Shown here in pieces: positions 20,828 through 33,499 of a stretch of 64,000 nucleotides of DNA. The translations under genes and the position numbers were made by a program. Origin of the DNA: Arachis hypogaea (Eukaryota > Streptophyta > Magnoliopsida > Fabales > Fabaceae); contig NC_092051.1 of assembly GCF_003086295.3 (NCBI RefSeq), positions 13,074,810 through 13,138,809 on the forward strand, in the 5' to 3' direction. The notes beneath the pieces are model-generated. The model did no database searches, was not told where the DNA came from, and saw only the letters and a program-made list of their open reading frames with translations. Each line of letters starts with the position of its first letter. The stretch's first letter is position 1.

Positions 20828-23598
20828 TCATGCTCTAGTTGCGGCTGCCATATTCTCCTGGACTGCCTTGTAGCATTGGAGACTGCAAAGAGGAAGCTTT
20901 GATTTTGAATCCCGATACTTATATGGATTGCTACAAGATGGACCAGCACACTTCTCACGCGGTGGAGGATAACTGAAACATTTATGAAATGGTTTCATTA
21001 GAAGAGAAAGACAATTTTATGTGTTTGCCAAACAAACAATGAGATTTAACTCCTGACCAATGTATATATTTGGCAAACATGTAGAAACAAGTTATCAGGA
21101 AGACAGTGAAACAGGTCCCGGATAACAAATTAGCACTTTAGGAGAGCCCACCTGATGGGTTTGGAGTTCAATATGCTAGGGAGCCCCATTTCCTCGGGAA
21201 AGGTCACAACTGTCCCAGAGGGACCCATCACATATCTCACGGTGTTTGATGCAAGCATTCTTGCATTGGCTGCTTTCTCCTGCAAAGAATAATTTAACAC
21301 TGAAGGCTGAACCAAACTAGAAATTGAAATAGAGTGTAGGAAATTAATCTAGTGCTGCAAAACCTCTGCCAGTTCTTGTTGACGCTTCTTTATTTTCTCT
21401 TCTCGCTTCTTCCTGCTGGAATCTTGACCAAGTATTTTTCTGATAGCTTCAGCCTACAAAATCGTTTCAAATGGACTTGACTGGTTGACTTTCCATGTGA
21501 AATGAAGTACGATGCACAACAAAAATACATCTGGAGAGAAAAAACAAACCTCAGATTCTCTGGCAGCCTTCTCAACCTGCATTTTACGCCTTTGAGCAGC
21601 CTCGGCTTTCTTCAGTTGCTGCTCCACCTCTGTAAGCTTCTCCTTTTGCTCTGCAGTTAGAACATCCAATTGTAAATTAAGCTACATGGTTGATGTCTCT
21701 AGTATGAAATTGACACTTGACAGAAGGAGATAAAGTATAGATAAGTGCTCACTTCTAGGTGGGGCAGGTGGTAATCCATTGGGAAACTCAATTAAACTTG
21801 CACCAGATGCTGAGGCATCTTTGCTTGATTGAAGGGCCCGTTGACGTGTAGTGAGAGTCATTTCCTTCTTACCATCCATCAATACATCAACTGATTCTTT
21901 CCTCTGTTTTTTCTTTTTCTTGTCCTCAAGCTCGCCATCAGAACCTGACTCCTCTTCAGCCTCATAGTCAGTGTCCTCGAATCTAGACCTTTTCTTGCCA
22001 TCTCTGCCTGATCTTGATGATGCAGCATTTTCCAAATTGGATACACTAGAGAGTTTTCGATGCTTCTTACTCAATTCTTCTTCATCTCTATACACTGCAG
22101 AAACTTTCGATGTTTTCAGCTTCTCCAAATACCGAATCTCATCATCCTCATCATCGTCATCACCAAATTCTCCATCCAGTACTCGCCTTTTTGGTACTCG
22201 CTTGCTCTTACGAACTGGTTCAGATTTGTCTCTTTTCTGACCAGATGTGTTTTTTCCAGATGTCCTCCCCATCAGTGACTCCTCCTTCCCAAGACTAAAA
22301 CAACCCCTTGAGGATCCCTTCCACCGAAGGCCTTGTAAGCCGCCCCTCTTTTCAGAAGGAGAATGATTATCGTCAGAATTATTCTGGGATAATACAATTT
22401 GATGAGATCAACCAAATAGGATTTTATAGGTTAAAAAAGAAAAGAAAAGTTATTATTTTATAGCTAAGCAATCAAGACCTGGAATACTCTTCCATAAAAG
22501 TAACACCTAAATATTTGGTACAGTCCTTGCAGACAGGGTAGACAAGATATGCCTTAATAATACTATGAAATGAAATTCTATAGAAGTTTCTAACTGGATT
22601 GACTAATTCTGCAAATGTCAAATATGCAATACCATTAAAAGGTATCCAGGACCAATTAAGCTTTTCCATGAAAGAACTTAAATGGTCATAAATCTCCAAC
22701 ACGAGGAGCCATTTAGGCTTAAAGTAGGGATAATGTGTGGCCCACTTTATCTTCTGTGAAATTTAATAGGAATATACACAAGGATTAATCAGCTGTAAAA
22801 GCACTAAATCTTTAGGTGGAAGCACTTGAATGAAATGATATCTCCAACAAGTTCTACATAAAACCATTGAGGAGTAAGATACTATACTATCAAAAACCGA
22901 CATAAGCTACGTTACAACCAAATGAGGAATACCTGTTGCTTTTGGCGTGATCTTGAGGCATCTGAAGAGCGTGTACTTTTCATAGTTGTTCCAATTCCTG
23001 AAGCACCATTAGACGACGAGTTAGATTGAATGGTACGTGTCACACCACCAACCCTGAGTTTAACCTTCTTAACCTTGTTCTTATTCCCCAATCCATCTTG
23101 GGTGACACCAAGCTGCCCCACACTCATACTCTCAGGATTCCTTTCACCATACATATCTGCATTTCTTGATTCTGACTCAAAGCTCTCCTTTGATTTATTA
23201 GACCCTTTCCAATTAGCTGGAGCAAGAACACCTTCGCTACAGCGTTTATTATTCGAACCACTCCTTCCAGGTTCATTATTATATAACACATGGAATCCTT
23301 CATCCTTATTACTCTTCCTTAGGGATTTATTATCCTCAGCTCCAGTAGCAGAGGAGGCCTGAGAAACACAATGATTAAGACTGAATTCTTTTCTCTTGGA
23401 ATTAGTATCATAACCAGCAATCTCGTCGCTGGAGGCCTTGCCAGCATCCTCTGAAGGGGGGGTTGCTGACAAGGGAGACAGCTCTTGCTCTTCCGACACA
23501 GGCTGTGAATCAGGTCGAGGCCTGCGTGAAGTTTGACTCCTCCTCCTCCTTACAGCATTGTTGAGGCTATCAAATCGGGTACCACCTAAATCCTCCAT
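20828..23598 (-). CDS. INO80 chromatin-remodelling complex subunit B / IES2-like protein (PAPA-1 and HIT zinc finger)
   Basis: Six exons on the - strand: 23598-22933, 22383-21753, 21650-21550, 21453-21364, 21279-21152 and 20972-20828. All have GT-AG borders and agreeing phases, giving 586 residues. The N-terminal half is disordered, with KLRVGGVTRTIQ, a feature of plant IES2-like proteins, then an acidic run (EFGDDDDEDDE). The PAPA-1 region starts near GLPPAPPRKQKEKLTE and includes RRKMQVEKAARESE and AIRKILGQDSS. The C-terminus is a HIT-type zinc finger, REKCAGPSC ... LPLCSLQCYKAVQ. Homologues belong to the nuclear INO80 ATPase complex, which moves nucleosomes. No frame breaks are seen. This is the best-supported intact host gene here; its left neighbour is the LTR element. 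Confidence 0.9.
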
Positions 23599-24434
23599 CA
23601 AATACTTGTTAATTTGTTATTATCCTATGGCCACAGTTTTCCAGTGCCCCTTCAACTACTGCTGAGGGGAAACCCTCATAAACAACAATGACCCCAGCTG
23701 CAACAGAATTATATCAAAATATCAATAACACATTGATCAATCATAAAAACGAACCATGCAAATTCCAATGCAACCAAACAGCTTTTCCATTAAGTAAAAA
23801 ATTTACTTGAACATGAAAACAGTGCAATTCATTTAGAATTCAATTAAGATCCTATATTTTCACATGATCACGAATTTGCTACAACACTTGAAACAGCATT
23901 TGCGGATTTTGTTTGCAGTTGCATCACACTGAAAACCAACCTATACGAAATTTGGGGGAAAGAAGTTCCTTCTTTTGGAAACGGAAACAATAAATGAAAC
24001 CTAAACGAACAGAAAGCAACATCAAACACGCGAAAACAAAAAGGATACAGTGAAATTGAGAATAAGCACGGTGAATGTGAGAGCTCACTGAGTGATGCAG
24101 CAAGAGAATTTTGCGTCTGGGCTATTGCAGCGAACTGAGATTGGAGGGCATAGCGATAGGGTTTGATCGAAGCAGAAGGAATTGGGGAGAGTAACGGGTT
24201 CTTGTTGTTCTGTTGGAAATTGGATCGGAGGGAATTATTGGGTGGGACAGCAGAAGTGGGAGTACCAAAGCTCGCGCCTTTTCTGTGTAGGGCGCGGGTT
24301 TTGGGGAAGGAAAAGAGGCGAAGAAGAAGAAAGAGACAACAAAAAATTTGGAGGTTCATCTGCAGCTGACCTGATTCTTCAGAAACGACCATATTAGGAA
24401 GACACAAAAAACCTCGTAAAAGTGCATGCGTCAA
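23599..24434 (-). promoter_or_regulatory. Probable 5' UTR (with leader intron) and promoter of the INO80B-like gene
   Basis: The region upstream of the ATG has CCCCTCAG just before 23660 as a possible acceptor and a long frame without recognisable protein at 23868-24434, which I read as leader sequence. Pyrimidine-rich and GA-rich runs occur at 24290-24350. The exact transcription start cannot be set. Confidence 0.4.
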
Positions 24435-25926
24435 TTAACATACTACATATTAAGCGTTTAAACTTTCATAAATTATTTATTATTATTTATTTACTAATGT
24501 TTCCTTTCTTTTTTAAATATCTATATAATATAGTCACCAAAAAAAAATATCTATAATATATGTCACCAAAAAAATATGAAGGTCACCAAAAAATATCTAT
24601 AATATATAAAAAAATTAAAGAAAATTTTTTTTTTCCTAAATTATTTTAGTTTTAAGAGTTTAATTTTGATATATTATTGATAATATAAAATGTTTTATAT
24701 AATTGTTTAATGTTATTCGTTTTTTTTTTTTGAATGATTTGGCCAAATATAAAATGTCTTTATTTTTGGTTAACGTCAATACATAATTGTTTGTACATTT
24801 AAGTATTGGTAAAAACGTACCATTAACTTTATGTAAAGTTAATACTTGATAGTTGAGAGTCATTAAATGACTTAACAGATTTGACTAAATTGTCATCCAA
24901 CGACTCTCAACTCTCAACTATTAAATTTTGATGTGAAGAGCAAAATATTTTACAAAATTTAGCATTTTTAGATAACTATTTATGCAAATTAATATATTTA
25001 AATTGACGTTATATAATTAGAATGTGTAAAATTATTTTTAAATAGTGTATTAAAATTATAATTTTAAAAATATATAGAGTAATTTTTTTTTTGTCTCTGA
25101 CTATTTATCCAAAGGATAAAGTAGTCATTCACTATTCAAAAATTTTATTTTTAATCATTCAAATAATCAGTTTAAATGGTTTTTAACACATTAAATAAAG
25201 AATAATAATACACATTTAATTTTTTTTGTTAATCAAATTTACTTAAATTTATTTAATATAACAAAAATTAATTATCACTAATATTATTCTAAATCTTATT
25301 ATTTAAGTTAGTTAAATTTAGTTCATAAAAAACTTAAATATATATTATTATTCTTAAATAAATCATTTATTTAAATGGTTAAAAATCGATTAAATCAATT
25401 ATTTTTTGAATTGTGAAAATTTACTTTATTTTTCGAGTAAATCGTCAAGAACTAAAAGGATATTTAATCAAATATATGTTTTGTTAGGATGTTGACCATT
25501 TTCAATTAGGCGCATGTTTTGGTGTATAAGCCTGAACACGTTTTTCACGTACAGTAGTGAGTTGTTACACTGGGGTTGGGCCGCCTGCAATTGTGGGACT
25601 CACAATCACTGAATAATTAGTTAAGATGAGCCCTCTTCCCTTAGACGGTGGGGCCTTCTTCAGTTAGTTTTATGTGCTCTTGCTGGAGTCTCAAGAGCCA
25701 TGTCCTTGTCTGATTCCTAAGCTTCATCCTCCCTTGCTCCTGATCGCCGTTGCCGTCACCGTCACACCTTGGGCTCTTCATGTGGCTCTAGATTTATGGG
25801 CCTTCAAACATGTTTTATCTCAATCGGGCCACATATTCTTCATCCCTCGTCTGGATTCAGAGGCTCTAAGATAATTGTGTCAGCCAACTTGGTCCATTAC
25901 AAATTCAATTACTATGATCCTATATG
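24435..25926. other. AT-rich intergenic region
   Basis: Repeated CACCAAAAAAATATCTATAA motifs at 24530-24605, otherwise long AT runs. No gene is supported. A short C-rich stretch at 25670-25870 has no recognisable product. Confidence 0.5.
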
Positions 25927-26319
25927 ATTAAATTAGAGTACTTGAATCAAAATCAAAATCATCTTCGACTTTTTTTTTTAATTAAAATCATCTTCAATGT
26001 TACAAAATGTTATAAAATTATCCTTTTGTCTATAAACAATATTATCCTTTTGTCCATAAACAATATTTTTCAAACAATTTTATCCTTTTAAAAAACAAAA
26101 CAAACTCACCCCCATCTTCTCGTATCTCTTCACTCTCTTTCGATCTTTCTCTTCTCTCCCTTTTCACTATCTCATCACCTCGACCCCTCTGCCTCCTTCT
26201 CCACCTTCTTCTCCCTCTCCATCGCCAACCTCAACTCTTCCTCCATTGGCACCAGTCTCACCTTCAATTTTAACATAGCTGCATATCCGACCAGAACTTG
26301 AACAGTTGAACCAGATACT

Positions 26320-26498
26320 TAGGGCTGGAAGTGAGTCAAGCCAGTTCATGAGCCAGCTCGAGCTCGACTCGTTAACAGCTCGGTAAGCTAAGCTCGTGAG
26401 CTGGTGAGCCAAGCTTGAGCCTGAAATTGAGCTTATAAATTAAATGAGTCGAGCTTGAACTTGGATAAGCTCAGCTCATTAGCTCGTGAGCTGGCTCG

Positions 26499-26578
<80 letters not shown>

Positions 26579-26934
26579 CAATCTTAATTATTTAATATTT
26601 ATATTTTTTTACATATAATTTTAATATAGGACATAAATAAAAAATTTATAATTTATTGATAGATAAACAATATATAAAATTGATCTTTTCAAATATTTTT
26701 TAAAATATATAAGTTATAATTTATTGATATAGAATTATAGATTATGTATTTATGTTTCTCTTATTTGAGCCAACTTGTGAGCTCAAGTCAGCTCGTGAAT
26801 TTTTGATGAGCCGAGCTTGAGCTTAAGAAATAAGCTCGATTGTTAATGAGTCGAGTCGTGAGTCAAGCTCAATTTTTGTGAGCCGAGTTTGAGCTTGGTC
26901 TAGCTCAACTCAGTTCAGTTCACTTCCAGCCCTA
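26320..26934. mobile_element. hAT-type MITE, 615 bp, with internal (TA)n
   Basis: Terminal inverted repeats TAGGGCTGGAAGTGA match at both ends over about 16 bp. The flanks CAGATACT and CAGATATC are an 8-bp duplication with the last two bases swapped. The TAGGG start and 8-bp duplication fit hAT elements. The interior is rich in GAGCTCG inverted motifs and a TA run at about 26502-26573. Confidence 0.8.
26502..26573. repeat. (TA)n microsatellite
   Basis: About 35 TA units inside the MITE, a likely length-polymorphic locus. Confidence 0.9.
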
Positions 26935-27289
26935 CAGATATCTTTTGGTCAAGCAAACAAAGGTACCTGTGAGATGAATTTTTTTTGTTCATTGGTTTGT
27001 TCCACAACAAAAACCTAAAATGGTAATAATAATGTACCCAAGTTTAGAATCAATACAATTTCCAACCTTTCCCGCATTTATTCTCGTGTTCTTTTTGGTG
27101 TATTCTAAGCCATTGAATATGAACTAATCTAGTTTGAGCTAAAGTCAACACACTATGAACAGCACAAATACGCTTTATCCAATATCCACAATTAGAAACT
27201 CAACCTTGAAATTAGTTTAAAAAAAAAATACCTTGCAAATATGAAATCCCTAATTTCACTGTGCCGCATGGTTCCTGAGATTTGCAGAT

Positions 27290-27661
27290 TTCAGGAACAA
27301 ATTGAGGGCTCTCTGCTTCTCCCCTCTCCCCAATACATGAGCCTGGCGAGTGCAAACCCACGTGTCGCCGCCTTCTCGAACGACTCCAGTGCCTTTTCTA
27401 CATTTTGCTTCACCCGTGGGCTTCCGTGCTTGAACTTCTTCCCCATCGAAGCAACATCACCGCCTCCCACCACGACCGGCACACCACCGACGCCACCTTT
27501 AGGGTTGGGTCATCGAACGACGCCACTATCTTCGCCATCACATCGTACGGTAGCGCCGAGAAGCTAGCACCAACATCGGAAGGTGCAGTCGGCAAGACCG
27601 GAAAGGAAGAGAGAAGCCAGCGCCGACGTCGGAAGGTCTCCGCCCCTTTCTCCGCCGTCAC
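27290..27661 (-). pseudogene. F-box protein fragment (F-box/Sel1-type), frameshifted
   Basis: On the - strand FSALPYDVMAKIVASF followed by VASVVCRSWWEAVMLLRWG is an F-box (SCF ubiquitin-ligase adaptor motif). After a one-base shift at the RWG codon the other frame continues with KKFKHGSPRVKQNVEKALES and GFALARLMYWGEG. This resembles the Sel1-repeat region of a plant F-box family like Arabidopsis At1g70590, from memory. Only about 120 residues remain, with no proper start or end. It sits inside the Pack-MULE candidate, which suggests capture and decay. Confidence 0.7.
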
Positions 27662-27793
27662 CTCTCTCTTCTTTTCCTTTTCTTTCTTCTCCCTCTTTTG
27701 TTCCTTTTCTTCGTCTTGGTTTTTCTGTTTTAGGTGGAACTGGAAAGGGATGGGGGTAATGGACTAATGGGTGGGTGGGGTGAGTACCAAGTA

Positions 27794-27964
27794 GGGAAAT
27801 GGATCCTCTCCAGTTTTTTCAACACTTGAGGAAATGCAGTGTGATTTCTCACCGTTAACTTTATAAGTGGGGCCAAAATTAAATATGAGAGAGAGAGTAA
27901 TGAAGGGTAAAAGATTACAATTGACACCATCCAGTTTTTTCTTCACTGGAGAGGATCCACTCCC
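27794..27964. mobile_element. 171-bp MULE-type MITE with perfect 9-bp TSD
   Basis: Flanked by TACCAAGTA on both sides (27785-27793 and 27965-27973). The ends GGGAAATGGATCCTCTCCAG and GGGAGTGGATCCTCTCCAG are inverted repeats. It is non-coding and nested inside the Pack-MULE. Confidence 0.88.
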
Positions 27965-28147
27965 TACCAAGTAGTGATAATAAGAAAAGGGTATTTGTAT
28001 CATTTCAAAAATTATTATGTTTAAAAGGATGATTTTAAAATGTTTAATAACATTGGTAATTATTTTAATAAGAAAAAAATATCAGCGATGATTTTGATTT
28101 TGACACAAAATGTTAGGAACGAAAAAAGTATTTAACCCATTAAATTA

Positions 28148-29399
28148 TATTGGTAACTAAGTTAGTTTAATAGATTATTGACACAATAATAAATAGTTAA
28201 ATATATTTAAATAAGTCCCTAAAAAAAATTTTATCGAACATTTTGTTTTTAAAAATATTTTATTACGTTGAGATCTCTGAATTTTATAAAAATAAGACAT
28301 ATAAATTTTTGCGTCACATTTTTAAAGATTTATTTGTCTAAATAAAAATAACATATTTAATTAAAGCGAAAATTTATATGTCTTACTTTATAAAATTTAA
28401 AAATTTTAATATAATACAATTTTTTTAGAACAAAAATGCTTGATGCAAAATTTTTTAAAAATCTATTTAGATATATACTAAAAAAACACAAATAAAAAAA
28501 TTTTAATTAAACTTGATTATAAAAAAACTTAGGTTCAACCTTCTAATCTTTCTGGCACTCTAAGTTTGTGCACTGTCAATTCTAAAGCCTCAATGCCACA
28601 ACTCAATCTTTTATGCATGCCACGGTTGTCTTCTTGACCATAGCAGTGGCCTTCAAATTATAATAAGAGAGTCCTGTAACTCTTATATAACACCGTCAAT
28701 TAACTATAATTGTAATTGTTCAACATCAAATTAATCATTAATGTGCCATATATCATGCGGTCCGGAAGAATGAAATAAATAATATACTAACAAGTGAATT
28801 TTGCTACTATTATGTAAGAATCTTAATTAACCATCTTTAAATTATCTAGTTGATCACACAGATGGTTAAAATTGAGAAATATTTTATGACTTTTTTTAAC
28901 ATGATTTTATAACTCAAGTGGGATATGTTAATTCTGAAACTTATTACTTTATGCTAATAGGAAAAAAAAATTAGAAACTAACATTTTTTAACCAACATTT
29001 CTTTTTTTAATTTTTTTCCTTTGTCTAATTTTTATTTAGTTATTACTTTAATTTATTGGTAAATTCTTGGTTAAAAATATTAGTTCCTAACAAAACTGAA
29101 TAAAGCAAAATGTAACTTCTATCCCGGACAAAATATATACTCTATCTTATAATGAGTTTTTTTTTTGGTTGACTTATCTTATAATGAGTTTATTAATGAG
29201 TATCGGAAAAAAACTTTAATAATTAAATCTAAAAATTATTGATCTATCTAGGAGTGGTTGACTCTTTAATTTCGTACTTAACCCATATGCTCACTTAAGA
29301 AATTTCGGTCCTATTACGTATACAAATTTTTTTGGTAATTAAGTTAAATCAAGTTGGTTCAAGTACAATAAAAATCAACCTCAGATTAGAGTATGTATA
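28148..29399. other. AT-rich intergenic region
   Basis: Long A/T runs and short repeats, no gene or element boundary that I can support. Confidence 0.5.
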
Positions 29400-30498
29400 A
29401 ACACGCACTCCCCCAATTATTGAATAGTGCGAATGTCATTATGAAAACAGTTCTTCTCCCTTGATCAAAATCGCAACGTTCACAATTCAAACCAAGCTCA
29501 AAATCGTCGCGAAAAATCAAAGAAATTTTAAAGCTAAATTCAAAATCTTTACCAAGAAATACAGAAAGAGAACACAAAAGGTTATTGAAGTTATTGTTCA
29601 CTAATCGTCTAGTTTTCTCACTTTTTTTTTCTCATTTCGATTGCGAAATACTACATAGTCATATTTCTATTTATTTAGTAGATTCATTTTGTGTTATTGC
29701 GTTGAAGTACGTATTACTGTTTTCATTATACGCTTCATTTGGTGATAACTGTGTTAGGTTAGTGTAAAAATATTACGTAGTATTTATCGTATGAGCTATA
29801 TTTGCATGTGTTTTGAGGGATTTGAAAGTGTTTTTGTGCATGTTTAAGTATTTGTATGTTTCGAACTGAATTTGTTTGTACTTTGTAGTAATCAGTAACA
29901 ACTTTCGGTGTATTTCATGTGAATTGAGGTATTTTTGGTGTTGTTGTCTTCTTTATACTGTAACTAAATAACATAATATTATTCTTGTGCTTCTGATGTT
30001 ATTTTGTACATATTTAAGTGACTTGCATATGTTTTTCTCCATTTTTTTAGGAATTTTCTTCATCGATTTATTGTAACAATCCATATAATTTAGTTGTAGT
30101 GCTTCTAGTATCATTTTATTCATGTTTGATTGAGTTGCATGTCTTTTTGACCTCACATTGTATGATGTAATAAAAAGATAATAGCGGTATATTTGATTTG
30201 CCTTTGGTGTATTTCATATGAATTGAGATGCACTTGGTATTTTTGTCCTCTTTTTTTTTGTAACTAACCCATAGAATTTTGTTATAGTGCTTGTCATTAT
30301 ACATGTTTGATTGAATTACATGTTTTTTAAACTCGCATTGTGTAATGTAATCAAGAAATAATAGGGGTGTATTTGGTTTATTTTTCAGTGTATTTCATGT
30401 GAATTGAGGTGCACCTGGTGTTTTTGTTATCTATTAACCTTTTCTTATTCCTTACAGAAAAATAACAAAAAAGCAAGCACCAAAATATAATGTAAGCA

Positions 30499-30543
<45 letters not shown>
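30499..30543. repeat. (TA)n microsatellite
   Basis: About 20 TA units just upstream of the first recognisable Ulp1-like exon. Confidence 0.85.
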
Positions 30544-30546
<3 letters not shown>

Positions 30547-31340
30547 TGAACAACTCAATATTTTTTGTATAAATATAATTTATTTACATGATTCTCATTT
30601 ATTTACAGAAAAATTATTATTTGAGATGCTCTACAAGATCCATTCATGATAAATTCCACAATATGAGCGATGACAAGAAATCCATTGTTCAAGAACTGGG
30701 GTTCGGTGATATGATGCATATTCCTGCCATGAATGTGCTACATAAGTTCTTGAAAGAATTGACATATTCATTTGATATGTACAATAACACACTGTACATA
30801 CGGTATGATACAATCAACATCACCCAAGAAAATATAGCAGTTGCCCTTGGTTTGAATGTATCTAGTAAAAATTCATTTTGTAATATATTCTGTAAATCAA
30901 ATTTCGGTGTATTATCAAATTATTTCTGTGTTATTGAAATATTTTTGTTGCTTTAGCAAAGCCACGCTATCCATTTGTAAGCTTTCATTTATAAAGCTTC
31001 TTAAATAATTCTTTCATTAGGTGCCAATTAAACTAAAAAATTGTTCTCTTTGGCCAAACTTCAGATATTTACCCCAGTTTACTATGCGTATCATTGCTAG
31101 ATATGGATGGCGGATGTTGAAAAGAAGAAATTTCATGTCCCTAACCCATTAAATAAAAAAACTCCTTCGAAAGACAGAATAGAACTTAATAAATTTGTTG
31201 TAAGTTATTTATCTTATACAAATTTCTATTTTCTCTATAAATTCTCTTATTTATGTCTGTTTGAAATAAGGTGTACTGGTAGTTCTTTGTGTGACGTTAT
31301 CATTTATTCATTTCGGTATAATTTGGTGTTAAATATAGAG

Positions 31341-33499
31341 TGTTGAGTTAGAAAAATAAATGACGTATTGATGATGACAAACATGTTGATTTGAGTTAAT
31401 AACCCAAGTGAGTTTTTGATGAAGTGGTTCAAGTGTAAAGGCCCAAATAATTATTGTTGCCGCCTAAACAAATAAGACTGAAAGCTTCCAAGGGTGATAA
31501 TTGAAATGGAAGCAAACCAAGCCCAATGCCAATCAAACAAAAGAGAAGCAACCATAAGCCTTGTTAAGTTCACTTGGGGTAATACATCAGAGAAGAAAGG
31601 GAGATTCAACTTTTCGTTCTAACACAAAGAGAAAGAAAGAGAAAGTTAATTAAGAAAGTCAATGCCCAATCAAGTTAATCAAAAGTATGCTAAGCAAGTT
31701 CAGAGATTAAAGGTAATTTGTTCCATTTGCATGCAAGTTAATTGCTTCACATTTTTTCCTACTCTCTGCACCACTATTTTGAAAAAAATGAAGAAAGTGG
31801 TGGCTAAATATCTCTGCTGTGAATCAATGGTTGAAAGTGTTTCTTGGAGCAAAAGCACAAATCTAAAGGTTTGGATTTTGCTAAGCTTGTTGAAAAAGTT
31901 GAATGGTACGGTGCTACTGCTGTGTCTGCTACGGTACTAAGTCCTGATTCAAAATCCCTAATTTTTGGGGTTGATTGAAGAAAGAAAAGAAATTATTTTA
32001 GCTGGTTCAAGGACCAAGAAGTTAACTTTGAAGAAACCCTAGCTGTGGTTTAGGAAACATACAAAAAGGAAAAAACGATTCTCATTCTGGAGAAGGAGAG
32101 AGAACCCGAATTGAGAGAAGAGTGAAAACCTCACAAACAGAGTTTGAAGTCTTGGAAGCATTGCACCTACACTAAAGGGAGCACTTTGCCAAGATGAAGA
32201 ACAATGTTTTAAGTTCAAAAGTTGGCTTCAGCGCATAGAGTCAAGGCTGTGAATCATCATCTCTTTCATATTTTACTGTTTGTATTTCTGTTTTAATGTA
32301 TATCTTTTTTGTATTCATTCAGAGGTAAAAGGCAAGAAAGAGAGGCATTAAGAAAAAGTCATTGAGTGAAAAGGCTGAGAAAAATACTTGGAGAGAAAAG
32401 CCAAGAATGATTTCAGATTTCTTTTGGTTGTTTTTCTGTTTTGTGTCATGTACCTGAGAGGTATCTCTTGCTAAGTTTGGTAAGCACTTAGTGTGTTGAG
32501 TCTTGGTAGTTGCATAGCCAAGTTAAGTTTATGTTAAAACTTGAGTGTCCCATATAGGATTACGTTGAGTCCTAGGAAATTGGTGTATGTAATACTTGGA
32601 ATGATAGTGAAAATTTCACCAACGTTGTGGTGGAGACTGGATATAAGTTGTATTGCACTAGGCAACAACTGAACCAGGATACATGGCTGTGTTATCTTCT
32701 TTCTCTCTGCTCTAATTCTGTTTTCTGCAATTCATGAGACAAAATAAAATTATCTCCTGCATAATCATATACACAGACCAAACAGGAACTAAGTCAACAG
32801 TTTTGGTTTGAGGCATTACTAAAAGTTTTAAAGAATGCCATAGATTCAACCCCTCTTCTCTAGGCCATCAAGAACCTTCAATTTGTATCAAGAGTTAGGT
32901 CTCAAAAATCAAGCTTCACAACTTGGAGGAAAGGTCCAATGGCAAACAACATGTGTGCAACTACTGTGGCCTACACTCTAACAGAGGGTCAGTCAAACAA
33001 CAAGCCTCCTTTCTTCAATGGGAAGAACTATGCTTATTGGAAAGAAAGGATGTAGATCTTCATTCAATCAATTGATTACAACATATGGAAGATAGTGGTG
33101 AATGGTCCTAAAATCCCTATAAAGACAAGTGCTGATGGAGTGGTGACTCCAAAGGAAAAAGCCGAATGGAATGATGATGATAAAAAGAAAGTGGAGCTGA
33201 ATGCAAAAGCTATTAACTTGATGCACTGTGCTATAAGCTTCGAGAAGTACCAAAAGGTGTCTAGATACAAAATGACAAAAGAAATCTGGGAGAAACTCCA
33301 AGTCACACATGAAAGCACCAAACAAGTCAAAGAAACAAGGATTGATATGCTGCGAAAAGAGTATGAAATATTTACCATGAATGAAGGAGAAAGCGTTGAT
33401 GAGATGTTTGAGAGATTCTCAACCATCATAAACAGCCTACACACTATGGTAATGACCCACACTGAACAAACTCTGGTGAGAAAAACTTTTGATAGAAAA
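31341..33499 (+). mobile_element. Ty1-copia fragment: 5' LTR plus start of gag
   Basis: The LTR (31341-32880) begins TGTTGAGTTAG and ends CCTTCA. Next to it TTTGTATCAAGAGTTAGG is a degenerate initiator-Met primer site. Gag follows and stops abruptly where Ulp1-like coding resumes near 33500. No protease, RT or 3' LTR remains, so an internal deletion followed insertion. Confidence 0.7.
32941..33499 (+). pseudogene. Ty1-copia gag (UBN2-type), truncated
   Basis: ATG at 32941 gives FFNGKNYAYWKERM, then a TAG at 33053. The frame goes on with DYNIWKIVVNGPKIP, EIWEKLQVTHESTKQVKETR and DEMFERFSTIINSLH, the typical UBN2 gag fold. It ends at about 33499, before the zinc knuckle. Confidence 0.75.

Larger units (their letters stand above)
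25936..28138. mobile_element. Probable Pack-MULE carrying an F-box gene fragment, 9-bp TSD
   Basis: The left end (about 25948-26035) and right end (about 28025-28120) form an inverted repeat, sharing TCAAAATCAAAATCATC and similar sequence to TTTTAAAATCATCCTTTT over about 85 bp. Immediately outside lies ATTAAATTA on both sides (25927-25935 and 28139-28147), a perfect 9-mer. The left terminus is shorter than the right. The inside holds an F-box relic, a hAT-type MITE and a small MULE-type MITE. The AT-rich duplication could be coincidental, so confidence is moderate. Confidence 0.6.

Noticed and set aside
23868..24434. 188-residue ORF upstream of the INO80B-like gene
   Set aside because: No recognisable domain. 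It lies where the leader and promoter of that gene are expected.
27241..27767. Two + strand ORFs of 108 and 120 residues
   Set aside because: They are antisense to the F-box relic, which has a recognisable motif on the - strand.
31662..31940. 92-residue ORF
   Set aside because: It lies inside the copia LTR and resembles no protein.
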